Positions 51,930-62,026 of a DNA stretch of 64,000 nucleotides are shown here, one piece after another (positions within the stretch are counted from its first letter, which is position 1; every line of letters begins with the position of its first letter). Source of the DNA: Rhynchopus sp. YZ270_cl-10. Taxonomy: Eukaryota; Euglenozoa; Diplonemea; Diplonemida; Diplonemidae. Under the pieces are notes generated by a model that worked only from the letters and a program-made list of their open reading frames with translations, searched no databases and was not told the origin of the DNA. The stretch is from positions 1,054,001 through 1,118,000 of the forward strand of contig OZ037875.1 of the NCBI GenBank assembly GCA_964035575.1, given 5' to 3'. The translations under genes were made by a program, and so were the position numbers.

Positions 51930-52593
51930 ATGATCGGAGTCAACGACAACACCTTCATCTCGGGCAGCCTGGGACCCATGGCCGTTGGAGTCCCTGTCTT
52001 TGCGTACTACGGCAAGTGGGGAATGTCGAGGATGGCACCTCGGTATGCAAAAAGTTAAAATTTGGTGCTCCTGAAATAAAAAAAATACCAAGTACGCAAC
52101 AACTACGCAATATAGGGTATTCCTGTATTATTATTTTTTTTCGTGACACAAAGTGCGCAACAAGTACGCAAAATGGGGTTTCAGGAGCACCAAAATTGAA
52201 AATTTAAAAAAAAATCTAACACCAACAACAGCTCGGGACCTGCCGCCATTGTGGCTTCGGTCTTCGCCTTTGGAGCACTCTACAACGTCGTATGTTTCCC
52301 CTTTACAACCCTTTTCTTGAAAACACACCAAATGGTACAAACTTGGTGCAAAACCAAGCTACGTTCGTAAAGGATTAGATTTTTTTTTTTTGCAAAAAAA
52401 TCCTCATTTCAAAAATTCTGCTCCTGGAGGATCTTGAGCCCTGAATGCCCCCCTCTCCCCAGGGGTCCTAAGAGTGGTAACTTTTACTTTTACTCTCCCT
52501 TCCCCCTCTCCCCCAATTTTTTTTTTCCCTTTACAGGATGGACTCCGCGAAGCGTCCGGTGTCGCCACTCAGGCACTTACCTGGAGGGCCTGA
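51930..52593 (+). CDS. Small membrane protein D of the MIGxDDNTF family (75 aa, three exons)
   Basis: Exons 51930-52042, 52232-52289 and 52537-52593, introns in the same two positions and phases as gene A. Product MIGVNDNTFISGSLGPMAVG, a short Tyr/Gly/Lys/Trp loop, a second hydrophobic segment (AAIVASVFAFGALYNV) and the end ATQALTWRA, closest to A. Intron 1 is largely one foldback (arms 52060-52077 and 52179-52197). Confidence 0.8.
52060..52197 (+). repeat. Foldback filling intron 1 of gene D
   Basis: Arms AATTTGGTGCTCCTGAAA and TTTCAGGAGCACCAAAATT are complementary over about 17 bp. Inside, CAAGTACGCAA-type steps recur. It occupies about three quarters of the 189-bp intron. Confidence 0.65.
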
Positions 52594-54106
52594 GCAGCGC
52601 TTTTTTGTTCCCCTCTCCCACGAGAGCGAGAACTAAAAAAAAAAAAGCCTGCAATTCAATGAAAATATACGGCAGTTATCAGTAGAAGAAACTGTTGTTT
52701 CTTCTCTCCCCCCACCCCGGACCCCTCTATTTTATCTTTTAACAAGATGCGTGTGAGTGCCCTTGCGGCCCCTTATTGCATCGTACAAAAGTTCTTTTTA
52801 TTTTTCCCTTTCCCACATACCCCAGTCTCACTTCCTCCCTTTTTCTCATTTTGATTTTTTTTTTTTTTTTCGGTTAAGAAAAGAAAGTATATGAAATTAT
52901 TTTTTTTTTTTGTCTGTACGGTACGGCGTCGTATGGCGTCTACTCGACCCTTTTAAAGGAAAAAAAAAAAAAAACTTTGTGTTCAGACAGTGTCCATAAC
53001 ATATGGCACAGTCTGTCCTTAGTCAATCTCACAAATCGTTGGTTTGTTCGTCAATCGAAACGATTTCACCTTTTTTTTTGAAATGGGAAAGAAATGTTTT
53101 ATTTATCACGAAGGGGTTTTGATGGAATCACAATTTTTTTTTTCCTAGCAGTTTTAATTTCAGATGAGGGGGGGGAAAAAATGCAAAAGCAAAAACCGTT
53201 GCCTTAATTCCACGCTTAGCTTATTACTCCGTGGTCGAAATATTTTCCAATCGGGGGATTTGCACTTTTTTTTTTTAAACATTACGCGCTACTTTGTGAG
53301 CGGAAAGTGCCATGTCGTTCACTTTTTCGTTTTATTTTTGTTCACACAACGATGACTCGACAATACAGGCTGAGGTTTATCAGAAGGAAAAAAAAAAAAC
53401 GACAGGACGTAGATTGCACAACTGTGGCAACACAACCGAGGCAACTACACTACAACAATTTATCAAAAACTTTACTCTGTTTTGTATACCTTCTATTCAG
53501 TAGAATAGACAGTATATGAAATGACGTTGTTTCTTTTTTTGCGTGCGAAGGAACCGGCCACCAAATTTTTTTTGTTTCAGCAAAACCAGACCCCATTTCC
53601 CCTCCACCTCCCCCTCAGCTCCCCTCTGAAAGCGAAGCAGCTAAGCAAAGGAAAAAAAAAATACCCCCCCACGTCTTTGTGGTCCATAGCCCCTCCCATC
53701 CCCAACCCTCCGAGACAACAAAAATAGTACATCCCATTTCTCTCCCCTTTTCCTTTCTCCTAGATTCTTTTTAAATTTACAAAAAAAAAGAGGAGACGAA
53801 GCTGGTGGATAAAACTCCATCTTTCGATTGAAAATTATATCTTAATCTTTCTCCTATGTATACAATATTTCTACTCCTATCATAACCACAACAAAACACA
53901 AAAAAATGCAAGGGTACTTCTTTGGCACCCTCTGTACCTTCTTTTTCATTAGAAAAAGAATGTATATGAAACAACTTTCTCCTATGTATACAATATTTCT
54001 ACTCTAGACAAAGATCGGGTCTTTTGTTTGTACCCTCACACAAAGACACAACCGTAACCGCAGCAGGAAAAAGAACAAACACGGAAGAGAAAAACACCTC
54101 AAAATC
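52594..54106. other. Spacer with R3, R2 and R8 repeats
   Basis: R3 copies at 52866-52903, 53484-53525 and 53928-53978, R2 at 53403-53472, R8 at 53796-53842, with T and A runs. No gene seen. Confidence 0.55.
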
Positions 54107-55525
54107 ATGGATCTAAATGTGGAATTTTGCGACGAGACACGCATGATTGAGGTGGCTCTGGCTGACACAGTGGAGGACATGCGGCGGAAGGTGGCGTCTG
54201 CAGTGGGGCTGCCTGAAGACAGCTTTGTCATGAGTTTCGGGGACGAAACGATGGGCGAAGGAGCGGATATGACGCAGCTGAGTGCTGGTGACACGATTGT
54301 GGTGAAGAAGTCGATGAAGTTCGAAGCTGTTAGAACGCTTCGTGCGAGGGGTGTGACAGACCTGACTCCGCAGAGGTTGAAGCATGAGCGGGATCCTGAG
54401 ATGGCGTGTTTGCTTCTGCAGGCGGAGGTTACGACTGTCATTCCTAAGTGGTTCTTGGGTCGCAGATCGATGATAACGCAACTTGATCTGAGTGCTGTGT
54501 CGACTGTCACGCGGATTGAGGACGGCTTCCTACGGCACTGCGGGAATTTGACAGCTGTCAACTTGTCATCATTCAACAGTCTCACGCACGTTGGGAACGG
54601 CTTCCTCGATGGGTGCGCCAGTTTAACATCTCTCGACTTGCCCTCACTCAACAGTCTCACGCACGTTGGGGACTTCTTCATCTATGCGTGCGACAGTTTA
54701 AAAGCTCTCAACTTGCCTTCACTCAACAGTCTCACGCACGTTGGGCACAGCTTCCTCAATGGGTGCCCCAGTTTAACATCTCTCGACTTGCCTTCACTCA
54801 ACAGACTCATGCACGTTGGGAACGGCTTTCTCGGTGGGTGCACGAGTTTAACATCTCTCAACTTGCCTTCACTCAACAGTCTCACGCACGTTGGGAACGG
54901 CTTCCTCAATGGGTGCACAAGTTTAACATCTCTCGACTTGCCTTCACTCACCAGTCTCACGCACGTTGGGGACTACTTCATCCATGCGTGCGACAGTTTA
55001 AAAGCTCTCGACTTGCCTTCACTCAACAGTCTCACGCACGTTGGGAACGGCTTCCTCAATGGGTGCACCAGTTTGACGACTCTCGTCTTGCCTTCACTCA
55101 ACAGTCTCACGTGCGTTGAAGACCGCTTCCTCCAGGAATGCACGAGTTTAACATCTCTCGACTTATCTTCACTCAACAGTCTCACGTGCGTTGAGGACTA
55201 CTTCCTCCATGGGTGCACCAGTTTAACAGCTGTCGACTTGTCTTCACTCAACAGTGTCACGTGCGTTGGGAACCACTTCCTCCGCAACTGTGCCAGTTTA
55301 ACATCTCTCGATTTATCTTCACTCGAGTACGTTGCACACTTTGGCCGGTGCTCTTTCTCTGAGTGTACAAGCTTACAAACCATCTACCTCTCTGGGTGCA
55401 GTGCTGCTGTGTCACGCGCTGTGGAGGAGGCAGGCTTGAGTGATCGTGTTGTGGATGACCGTCCGAAACGGAAGCGAGACGAATCACCTGAGGAAGACTG
55501 CAAGCGACCGAGACTGTCGCAGTGA
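54107..55525 (+). CDS. Ubiquitin-like/leucine-rich-repeat nuclear protein (472 aa)
   Basis: ATG at 54107 (ATCATGGAT). Residues 1-69 look like a ubiquitin-like fold (MDLNVEFCDETRMIEVALAD, then VEDMRRKVASAVGLPEDSFVMSFG and GDTIVVKK at the end). Residues about 70-115 link to about twelve BspA-type leucine-rich repeats of exactly 25 residues (FLNGCTSLTSLDLPSLNSLT step), nearly identical at DNA level, so expanding or converting. The C-terminus is a bipartite nuclear signal (PKRKRDE...CKRPRLSQ). No membrane segment or signal peptide. BspA-type repeats bind partners; with an N-terminal ubiquitin-like domain an adaptor role in ubiquitin pathways is a reasonable guess, not shown. Confidence 0.8.
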   Translation: MDLNVEFCDETRMIEVALADTVEDMRRKVASAVGLPEDSFVMSFGDETMGEGADMTQLSAGDTIVVKKSMKFEAVRTLRARGVTDLTPQRLKHERDPEMACLLLQAEVTTVIPKWFLGRRSMITQLDLSAVSTVTRIEDGFLRHCGNLTAVNLSSFNSLTHVGNGFLDGCASLTSLDLPSLNSLTHVGDFFIYACDSLKALNLPSLNSLTHVGHSFLNGCPSLTSLDLPSLNRLMHVGNGFLGGCTSLTSLNLPSLNSLTHVGNGFLNGCTSLTSLDLPSLTSLTHVGDYFIHACDSLKALDLPSLNSLTHVGNGFLNGCTSLTTLVLPSLNSLTCVEDRFLQECTSLTSLDLSSLNSLTCVEDYFLHGCTSLTAVDLSSLNSVTCVGNHFLRNCASLTSLDLSSLEYVAHFGRCSFSECTSLQTIYLSGCSAAVSRAVEEAGLSDRVVDDRPKRKRDESPEEDCKRPRLSQ

Positions 55526-56624
55526 CGTGGCCGCACAGCCCTGTTGGTGCGAGGTGGTGCAGTGCTTTGCGTTGTGCTTGGTGCGGTGTCGTGATGCTGC
55601 ACAGCGCTTCCTCAGGAGGGACGCCACATGCGAGGTGCAAGACAGGCAGCTTCGTACAACGGCAACAACTGAGCACGTCAAGCTGACCGCCTCACCAAAA
55701 AAAGAACGTAAAACCCCTCGGTTAATCTAAACGGGGGACATCAATACAGTATACAGAGAAATAGCTACTATACGCGAATTATGCGACTTCGCAGAATTCT
55801 GGGTTGTGAAGGAAACAAAAACTGTTCTGTTTCAACCCCTTTCCCCCCCTACCCCAATCTTTGTGTGGAACAATACCTGTTTAGTTCCCCTTTTCCTTTT
55901 CCTTTTCATTTTCCTTTTCCTTTTCCCTCACCAATGTCAATTATCCTTTGCATAAATAAATTCCAAATTGTTTTCTTGTTGGACGTCTGCCTAAGAAAAG
56001 AGTAAGCGAAGGAGTTGCGAAGCCTTCAAGGACGACGTTCACTCCCATTGTTTTTCCCCACCCATCTCCCCTATAGTATACGAGCTCCGTGGGAGGGTCG
56101 CTGATGGCGTTAATAACCCTTTCAAAAAAGACAAATAGACAAACACAAAGTAATAACGGAACTTCGTCTTATAAAAAGAAAGCCTCATCCCGTCCTCCCT
56201 CTCCTCCCCTCCAGAACCAGCTGGGCACCAATACTGGAAATAACGTAAAACCACACAAACTGGACAGTCTATTTTCTCCCCTGCCTCTCCCGTATTAATA
56301 TTCATTTCCTCCCAATTGTCAATGCACTAAATATTGTGTTATGCCTCGCTTCGATCGGTCAGTTGAACCCTACTGGAGTATTGCAGGCACAGAGGTTGGG
56401 TTGTGTGCTACGCAGTATTGATGGGTGCGAGGGCGAATACGTTGGTCAGTACCCAAATAAACACGCTTCTGTCTTTTTTTCAAATCCGTTTTTGTTTTGC
56501 CCCGCAGCGCTGCCTCCAATCTTAGAATTGACAATAAGTTGTTTGAATTTTTATCAAAAAAATGGCTGGAAAATTTCTCCCTTTATTACCACTACCAGGT
56601 CAAAAAACAATACACATTTATATA
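55526..56624. other. Spacer
   Basis: 55526-55700 is GC-rich and may be the 3' untranslated region of the LRR gene. The rest is AT-rich with (CCTTTT)n-type runs at 55889-55925. No gene supported. Confidence 0.5.
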
Positions 56625-57188
56625 ATGGATCTCCCTATTAAGATTCGCCCTTCGCTTCAGGACCGATCGGGGTTTACCTCTGTTGAGAAGAACGAGCACA
56701 CCCATGCGTGGGTGGGTGGCGGTCCGTATCATGTTCAGGACGACGCTCTTCCTACACAGCGGCAGCGGAGCAACACCGGGGGGATGCAGGCACGCGCAAG
56801 ACGTCCTGCGCCTACTTCTGCTGCACAGATTCTCTCTGTCGCAACAGAACCACTCCCGCAAGGCTTCAAACCCCCCGCGCTCCACCTCTCCAGCGTCCAG
56901 AAGCGCTACGAAAACACCGAAAAATTCCTCTCCTGGGAGCCCTGCGGGCCCATCGACTGGAGCGACCTCAAACAGAAGATCGCTACCTCCGTCGGCAACC
57001 TCCCGCAAGCTTTGCAAAGACCAGACGCGCAGTACAACGTCGGCGAAAAAGTTTCTGTCAGAGAAAGCACCTCCGAGGAGTGGAAGCGAGGGGTGGTACA
57101 ACGTCTGGACATCAACAACTCTCCGGTGACCAAGGCTGAGGGTATGTGTGGCGAATACCATTGGAAGCATATCCGTCGTGCGGCGTAG
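56625..57188 (+). CDS. Hypothetical 187-residue protein with SH3-like C-terminal motif
   Basis: I chose the ATG at 56625 (MDLPIKIRPSLQDRSGF); an in-frame ATG 21 codons upstream adds a hydrophobic low-complexity piece. The middle is Arg/Pro/Ser-rich. Residues about 135-187 contain NVGEKVSVRESTSEEWKRGV, the pattern of small Tudor/SH3-like barrels, followed by GMCGEYHWKHIRRAA at the end. No membrane segment. Family not recognised. It ends 162 bp before the hAT transposon, so that insertion lies in its 3' flank. Confidence 0.65.
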   Translation: MDLPIKIRPSLQDRSGFTSVEKNEHTHAWVGGGPYHVQDDALPTQRQRSNTGGMQARARRPAPTSAAQILSVATEPLPQGFKPPALHLSSVQKRYENTEKFLSWEPCGPIDWSDLKQKIATSVGNLPQALQRPDAQYNVGEKVSVRESTSEEWKRGVVQRLDINNSPVTKAEGMCGEYHWKHIRRAA

Positions 57189-58067
57189 AAAAATAAGAGA
57201 AAAAAAATTGAGGAATAAAAAGGGTGAAAAGAAAGGTGCATCTTATTATTTATTTTTGAGAAGGAGGCGGGTGGTGGGGCGAACTCCATCTTTCCTGACA
57301 CGTTTCATCTTAAATCATCGTTTTTTTGGGTTTGTTTGTGTGAGATAAGCAGGGTATTAGGGTGGTTAAAAAAACTGGTTTTGAAAACCAGTTTTTCCAA
57401 AAACTGGTTTTCAAAAAAAAAAAAAAAACAGAGAAATCTGGAGGGGAAAAAAAAACCGACACTTTTCACCAGGCCTTTCTGTAAATGTCGTCCCCAGATT
57501 AGGGCGGACTCGATTTTTCCCCCCACATTTTTTCCCCGCCTGGTAGAACCGTGGTTGAACCACGGGAGTGCCTTTGGGAAATGGCTGTTCCTTGATTTTT
57601 TTTTGCCTGCGGCAGGGCTTCCCGCAGGATCTGGGGTTTTGGCCTCCCAGGGGGACCAGCCAAAAAAAGGTGAAAATTTTTTTTTTTTCGCGCCTTGTTG
57701 TGTGTGGTATGTAGCATTAACGCTGACTCTACGTTACGTTACGCGCCTTTACGCACTACGGACGCTCCCACTGACTACTTCTCTGAAGAACGTAGTGGGG
57801 GGTTATTTGCAAAAAATTGAAGCTGAAACTTAGTTTCTGGTCTTTTTCAGGCACTATGTCGCCAAAAACGCTGGAAAAAAGAAAGGTAAAAAGAAAAAGC
57901 AGTTTCCTGCTCTGAAGAAAGTAGTGAACGGGGGGGGATCCTTTTCTCAATTTTGTTTACACTGATGGGGTGGGGTGGGGGAACCGCAATGCAACATAGC
58001 TCGATGACGACACACGAAAAGGGTCAAAGGCTGCACACATAAAACTGATCCATACAATAAAATTCTC

Positions 58068-61000
58068 TCATGCTACAGTACCAAAATCGCGGCGTCTTCC
58101 TGTCTTTGGTGCCGCTTTGATGAATCGATCGACAACGCTGTTCAAAAACGGAAGAGAAGGCACCTGAGGTCCCTCAATTTTTATCCTCATGAGGGCATCT
58201 AACGTCGTGATCAGCATGCTGGCCCTGAGACGCGTCAGTACCAGTTTCAAAACTGAAAATGCACGCTCCACCACAGCCGTACTACCAGGCAAGCATGCGA
58301 CACGAAGAAGGAAATCAACTGCTTTGGGCAACGTCAACGAATGGCACGCAACTGCATAACGCACAGCATCTGAGAACGTGTACTTCGCAGGGTTCGCGCT
58401 TGCTTCCCGCTGTTGCCTTATTTTTGTGAGGAGCAAGGTAAGCTGGAACCGTATTGTTTGCTTGTCATGATCGTTGTAAGGGGGGTCGTAGCTCTTCGTT
58501 TCCGGATAACCATCTAGTTTCTGGGACCGCTTGGTGCAGAAGAAGTGAGTAAGGTTGTGTATTAAGGCTTCGTCTTCATCGGGCTTGTCACCGAAGTCTC
58601 GCTGCGGATCCAGTACTGCGATGTTTGTGAATATTGCGGAATCACAAAACCTTGCGGTAAGCTGTGCGATTAGATCTTTCACGTAGCTTCTAGTGGTGGT
58701 TTCGTGAAACCGAAGAAAAGCTTCCGGACAGACCTTCTTCCCCGACAAGCGAGCCACAACAGTGTTGTAGTACGTAGTCCATTGAAGATACTTGTACTCT
58801 GCACCGTTCTCCACACCTTCCGCGAGTCGCTCGAGTGATTCCTGTGTGGACTTCAGCAGGTCAGGAATCATGACCAATCCAGCACAAGATTCTTGCAACT
58901 TCAGGTTCAGCGGCTTCATCACGATGAAGACGCTGGCGAGGAGGAAGTTTGCCGCAACGAACCTCGGCGACTCCAGCGTTTCCAACAGTCCCCTGGTGAT
59001 GGCATCGCCGTCCTGCTGGTGGATCTGGCTGAGGGCGTGGTGGATGGAGGGGAGGGTGTTCAGCAGCGTCGTGCACCCTTTCTCGTTGGTGAGCCAACGG
59101 GTGTCGGCCCCCTTCTCCAGCTGCAGGTCTGGCAGGTTCAGCCACTCCACTACCTGCTTGAGCTGGTTGCAGGCGTTGGACACGGCCAAGACTCGTTCAC
59201 CGGAACTGCGAACGTACCAGTAGATGTCGCGCTGGCTGTTGATCGCACTCATCACGTCAACATGGCTCTGCCCAGCCCACTGCAGAGAGAGGTTCAGCTG
59301 GTGGTTTCTGCACCAGACGTAGATAATATAAATATTTTGAAAATACTTAAACCTCGTCTGCACACCAGAAAACCCACCCGACATCGTGTTGGTTCCATCG
59401 AACCCAACACCAACAATCTTCTTCCCGCCAATCATCTCGCGGGCGGGTGGCTGCTCGTCCGTCTCCAGCGGTACCCCTCTCGCACGGTGCACGTCCATGT
59501 AGGACACTCTCTCTGCAATGTCGGTGTACACACCTGCCGCACCCTTCCCATCTGTCAACGGTGCGATACCCCAAAAATGCTCGAAGCTCTCGCCTTTGCC
59601 ATCAACGCCACGTATGTACACCGACAATTCAGAGCGACGGCAGATATCTTGCGTCTCATCAGCAAGCACAGTAATGTACTTACTTTGTCGCACGCGGGAC
59701 TCGATGCGAAACTGCAGCTCGGTGTTAATCGCGTCCAGAAGCTCCTGCATTGTCCGCCTGCTAGTGTAGGAAGCGTTCTTCGTTTCAATGAAGGCCTTCA
59801 GGTCGGCGTCCCACCTTGCCGAGTGCTGTGCGAGGCTGGCGTAATTGGTGCTGTGGCTCACCCCTCGCTTCACCAACCAGTACAAATTGGCTGTGAGCTT
59901 CAGCAGCTGACGCCGGTTCATGCTCTGATGCGCTTTGGATGTCTTTACAATCATCCCGGTCCCGCTGTTCCGTGTCCTCTCTGCCTCCACAGCTGCCACG
60001 TGGCTCGCAGTTTTCGCGTGTTCAGGACACTTCTTTTTTGTGATTCGTGTCACATCACAACATGGGACTTCGAAAAACGAGCCATCTGCATCAGGACGCT
60101 TCGCGCTGATAGCCAGCGCAAGATGCTTCTTGCACAACCTGCACCAGTACCCTCTCTTTGATGCGAAGACCCACTCGTACTTATCAGCGGCGTTCAGGAA
60201 CCTTTGCTGCTCAGAGAATGCCAACTTATTGGGGGTGTTGTATTCCGTGGGTTCTTCTGAGCTCTCGCTGTCTGCCATGTCGTTCTCGTTCTCGTTGTTG
60301 TCATCCTCCTCGTCGTCATCCTCGTCGTCGTCGTCCTCGTCCTCGTTGGTGTTGGTGTTGTTCTCGTTGTTGTCCTTTACGTTGCCATCCTCGTCGACGA
60401 CCGCAACATCTTCGCACTCCAAGGGGTTCCCTGCTAGGAATGACACCACTCCGTCGCACACGTCTCTGTCATCTGCCTCGGGCTCCACACCCTTTTTTTT
60501 CTCTTCGCAGTTCTTCTGAGGCTTCTTTCTTGGAATGTGGGGGTAGGGGATTTCGAACTTCCAGTCGGCTCCCCCCTCCGGTTCCTCCTGGTTGTCCAGC
60601 ACCCACAAGTCCGCATCCTTCGTACCCCCCTGCTGACGGGATTTTGCCTTCGGAGTGAGAACGGTGTGGTACTTTTTTGCGGCCGGTTTCGGTGCAGCCT
60701 TCGAAGAAGGAGGAGCTGATGAAGGGGGGACGTTGGTATTCGACAAGGCTGCCGTCACTTCCGGAAGAGGTTCAGGTGGGGGTGTTTCCCTTGCCCTGCG
60801 ATCGTTCTCGTCTCTTTCCTTTACTCGCTGGATCACTGCGTCCTTCTTCTCGTAGCCCATCCCCGAGATCTTCCACGACATTCCACGAAGTGCCACTTGA
60901 ACCTTAGTCTCTTCCCCAGTCCACGTGTTGTAGTAGCGGTTGAAGTCGTGTTTTTTTATTTCTTGAACAATATCTTCAGCAGTTGCGTTTTCGTCCAGCA

Positions 61001-61184
61001 CAACCTTCCTCACCGCGGCCTGCTCACGGGCTGCGACCACGTCCCATGTGGCATACTCGTGGTTCTTTGCAACCGTTATTTTCTGCCTCTTCGGGGCCTG
61101 AGACGATATCTGGGACTCCGCCGGTCGCTTTGCAAATTCCATTATGGAAACCTGTCTTGGTCCGGTGGACTTTTTTGGTGCCAT
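58068..61184 (-). CDS. hAT transposase, ZMYM/DUF4371-type (1038 aa)
   Basis: Reads MAPKKSTGPRQVSIMEFAKR on the minus strand to a stop at 58068. Residues about 270-310 are a long Asp/Glu/Asn tract. A TTF-like zinc region follows (WCRLCKKH...CCDVTRITKKKCPEHAKTASH). Then come the DUF4371-type catalytic core with LADETQDICRRSELSVYIRG and GVGFDGTNTMSGGFSGVQTR, VWCRNHQLNLSL, and DTRWLTNEKG. The C-terminal dimerisation domain is present (PGSTAVVERAFSVLKLVLTR). Length is normal for a full transposase and no frame break is seen. Cut-and-paste transposition in the nucleus is the known role of the family. Confidence 0.95.
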   Translation of the reverse strand: MAPKKSTGPRQVSIMEFAKRPAESQISSQAPKRQKITVAKNHEYATWDVVAAREQAAVRKVVLDENATAEDIVQEIKKHDFNRYYNTWTGEETKVQVALRGMSWKISGMGYEKKDAVIQRVKERDENDRRARETPPPEPLPEVTAALSNTNVPPSSAPPSSKAAPKPAAKKYHTVLTPKAKSRQQGGTKDADLWVLDNQEEPEGGADWKFEIPYPHIPRKKPQKNCEEKKKGVEPEADDRDVCDGVVSFLAGNPLECEDVAVVDEDGNVKDNNENNTNTNEDEDDDDEDDDEEDDNNENENDMADSESSEEPTEYNTPNKLAFSEQQRFLNAADKYEWVFASKRGYWCRLCKKHLALAISAKRPDADGSFFEVPCCDVTRITKKKCPEHAKTASHVAAVEAERTRNSGTGMIVKTSKAHQSMNRRQLLKLTANLYWLVKRGVSHSTNYASLAQHSARWDADLKAFIETKNASYTSRRTMQELLDAINTELQFRIESRVRQSKYITVLADETQDICRRSELSVYIRGVDGKGESFEHFWGIAPLTDGKGAAGVYTDIAERVSYMDVHRARGVPLETDEQPPAREMIGGKKIVGVGFDGTNTMSGGFSGVQTRFKYFQNIYIIYVWCRNHQLNLSLQWAGQSHVDVMSAINSQRDIYWYVRSSGERVLAVSNACNQLKQVVEWLNLPDLQLEKGADTRWLTNEKGCTTLLNTLPSIHHALSQIHQQDGDAITRGLLETLESPRFVAANFLLASVFIVMKPLNLKLQESCAGLVMIPDLLKSTQESLERLAEGVENGAEYKYLQWTTYYNTVVARLSGKKVCPEAFLRFHETTTRSYVKDLIAQLTARFCDSAIFTNIAVLDPQRDFGDKPDEDEALIHNLTHFFCTKRSQKLDGYPETKSYDPPYNDHDKQTIRFQLTLLLTKIRQQREASANPAKYTFSDAVRYAVACHSLTLPKAVDFLLRVACLPGSTAVVERAFSVLKLVLTRLRASMLITTLDALMRIKIEGPQVPSLPFLNSVVDRFIKAAPKTGRRRDFGTVA

Positions 61185-61395
61185 CTTTTTTTTCCCCCTG
61201 TTAGTTGCCTGTATTTGGATGCGCGGGGACGGGAGGGTAGGGAAAATTAAAAAAAATGTGGAAAATTCCTAACAGGCAGCCTCGGAACACTCAAGGGCAG
61301 GCTGGTCCCCCCTGGTCCCCCCTGGTCCCCCCTTATTTTTTTTTTTTTCTCCCAGGGGGACCACTGGTCCCCCCTGGTCCCCCCTGTGGGAAGCC

Positions 61396-61552
61396 CTGTG
61401 CGGCGCCATTTTTCATTTTTTGCTCCGCAAAAAAGGGTTCGTTTGAGTGGCTCTGTGGTGTAAAAAGCTAGCTTTTTACACCGTACCCTCAAAAAATTTT
61501 GCCTGTGGCGCCATTTTATATTATTTTTTTGCTCCGCAAAAAAAAATACAGT
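61396..61552 (+). repeat. GCGCCATTTT hairpin repeat, copy 3 (inside the hAT)
   Basis: GCGGCGCCATTTTTCATTTT, TTTGCTCCGCAAAAAAGGG, GAGTGGCTCTGTGGTGT, then AAAAAGCTAGCTTTTT. Same order as at 44590-44722. Confidence 0.6.
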
Positions 61553-61775
61553 CCCTATGTTCCCAATGTCTACCCTGGGTCAGCAGCGCCGAAAAATATT
61601 TTGAAATCGGATTCCTGGATAAGACACTGACCCCACCCACGAAAAACCCGAAAAGGGTGACTGTGTCCGTCAACGGTGGAGGTTTTCGCCAGAAACACTA
61701 GTTTTTGCCGCCCAGGAGAGAAAACCAGAAAAACCAGTTTTTTCCGGGATTTTGGATTTTCACCCTAATACCCTG

Positions 61776-62026
61776 GAGATAAGATTTTTTAAAAAAATAA
61801 TAATGCGAACCGTTGCTCATATGCTGCTGCCTGTTGTGGATAACAAAAAAAAAAAAGATTGCGTGTTCAGCAATTATTTCTTTGCGTTGTTCACAAAAAA
61901 TAATGTTTTTTTTTTGTGTAAAAGTTTTGGGGGAATTGTTAATACACAATTTAACACTTTTCAATTCCCAAATGACCTTTTTTTTTTTCTTTTTTTTTTT
62001 TGTTTTGATGTGGGTCGATTTCAAAA
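61776..62026. other. AT-rich spacer
   Basis: Starts with the hAT target duplication; long T and A runs, no gene. Confidence 0.6.

Larger units (their letters stand above)
57350..61775 (-). mobile_element. Complete hAT transposon
   Basis: 4,426 bp with 15-bp perfect terminal inverted repeats CAGGGTATTAGGGTG (57350-57364) and complement (61761-61775), flanked by an 8-bp duplication GAGATAAG (57342-57349, 61776-61783), the hAT signature. Sub-terminal AAACTGGTTTT blocks are present at both ends. Carries one uninterrupted transposase gene on the minus strand. The 3' side holds a GCGCCATTTT repeat copy (61396-61552). Intact ends, duplication and gene suggest recent movement. Confidence 0.95.
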
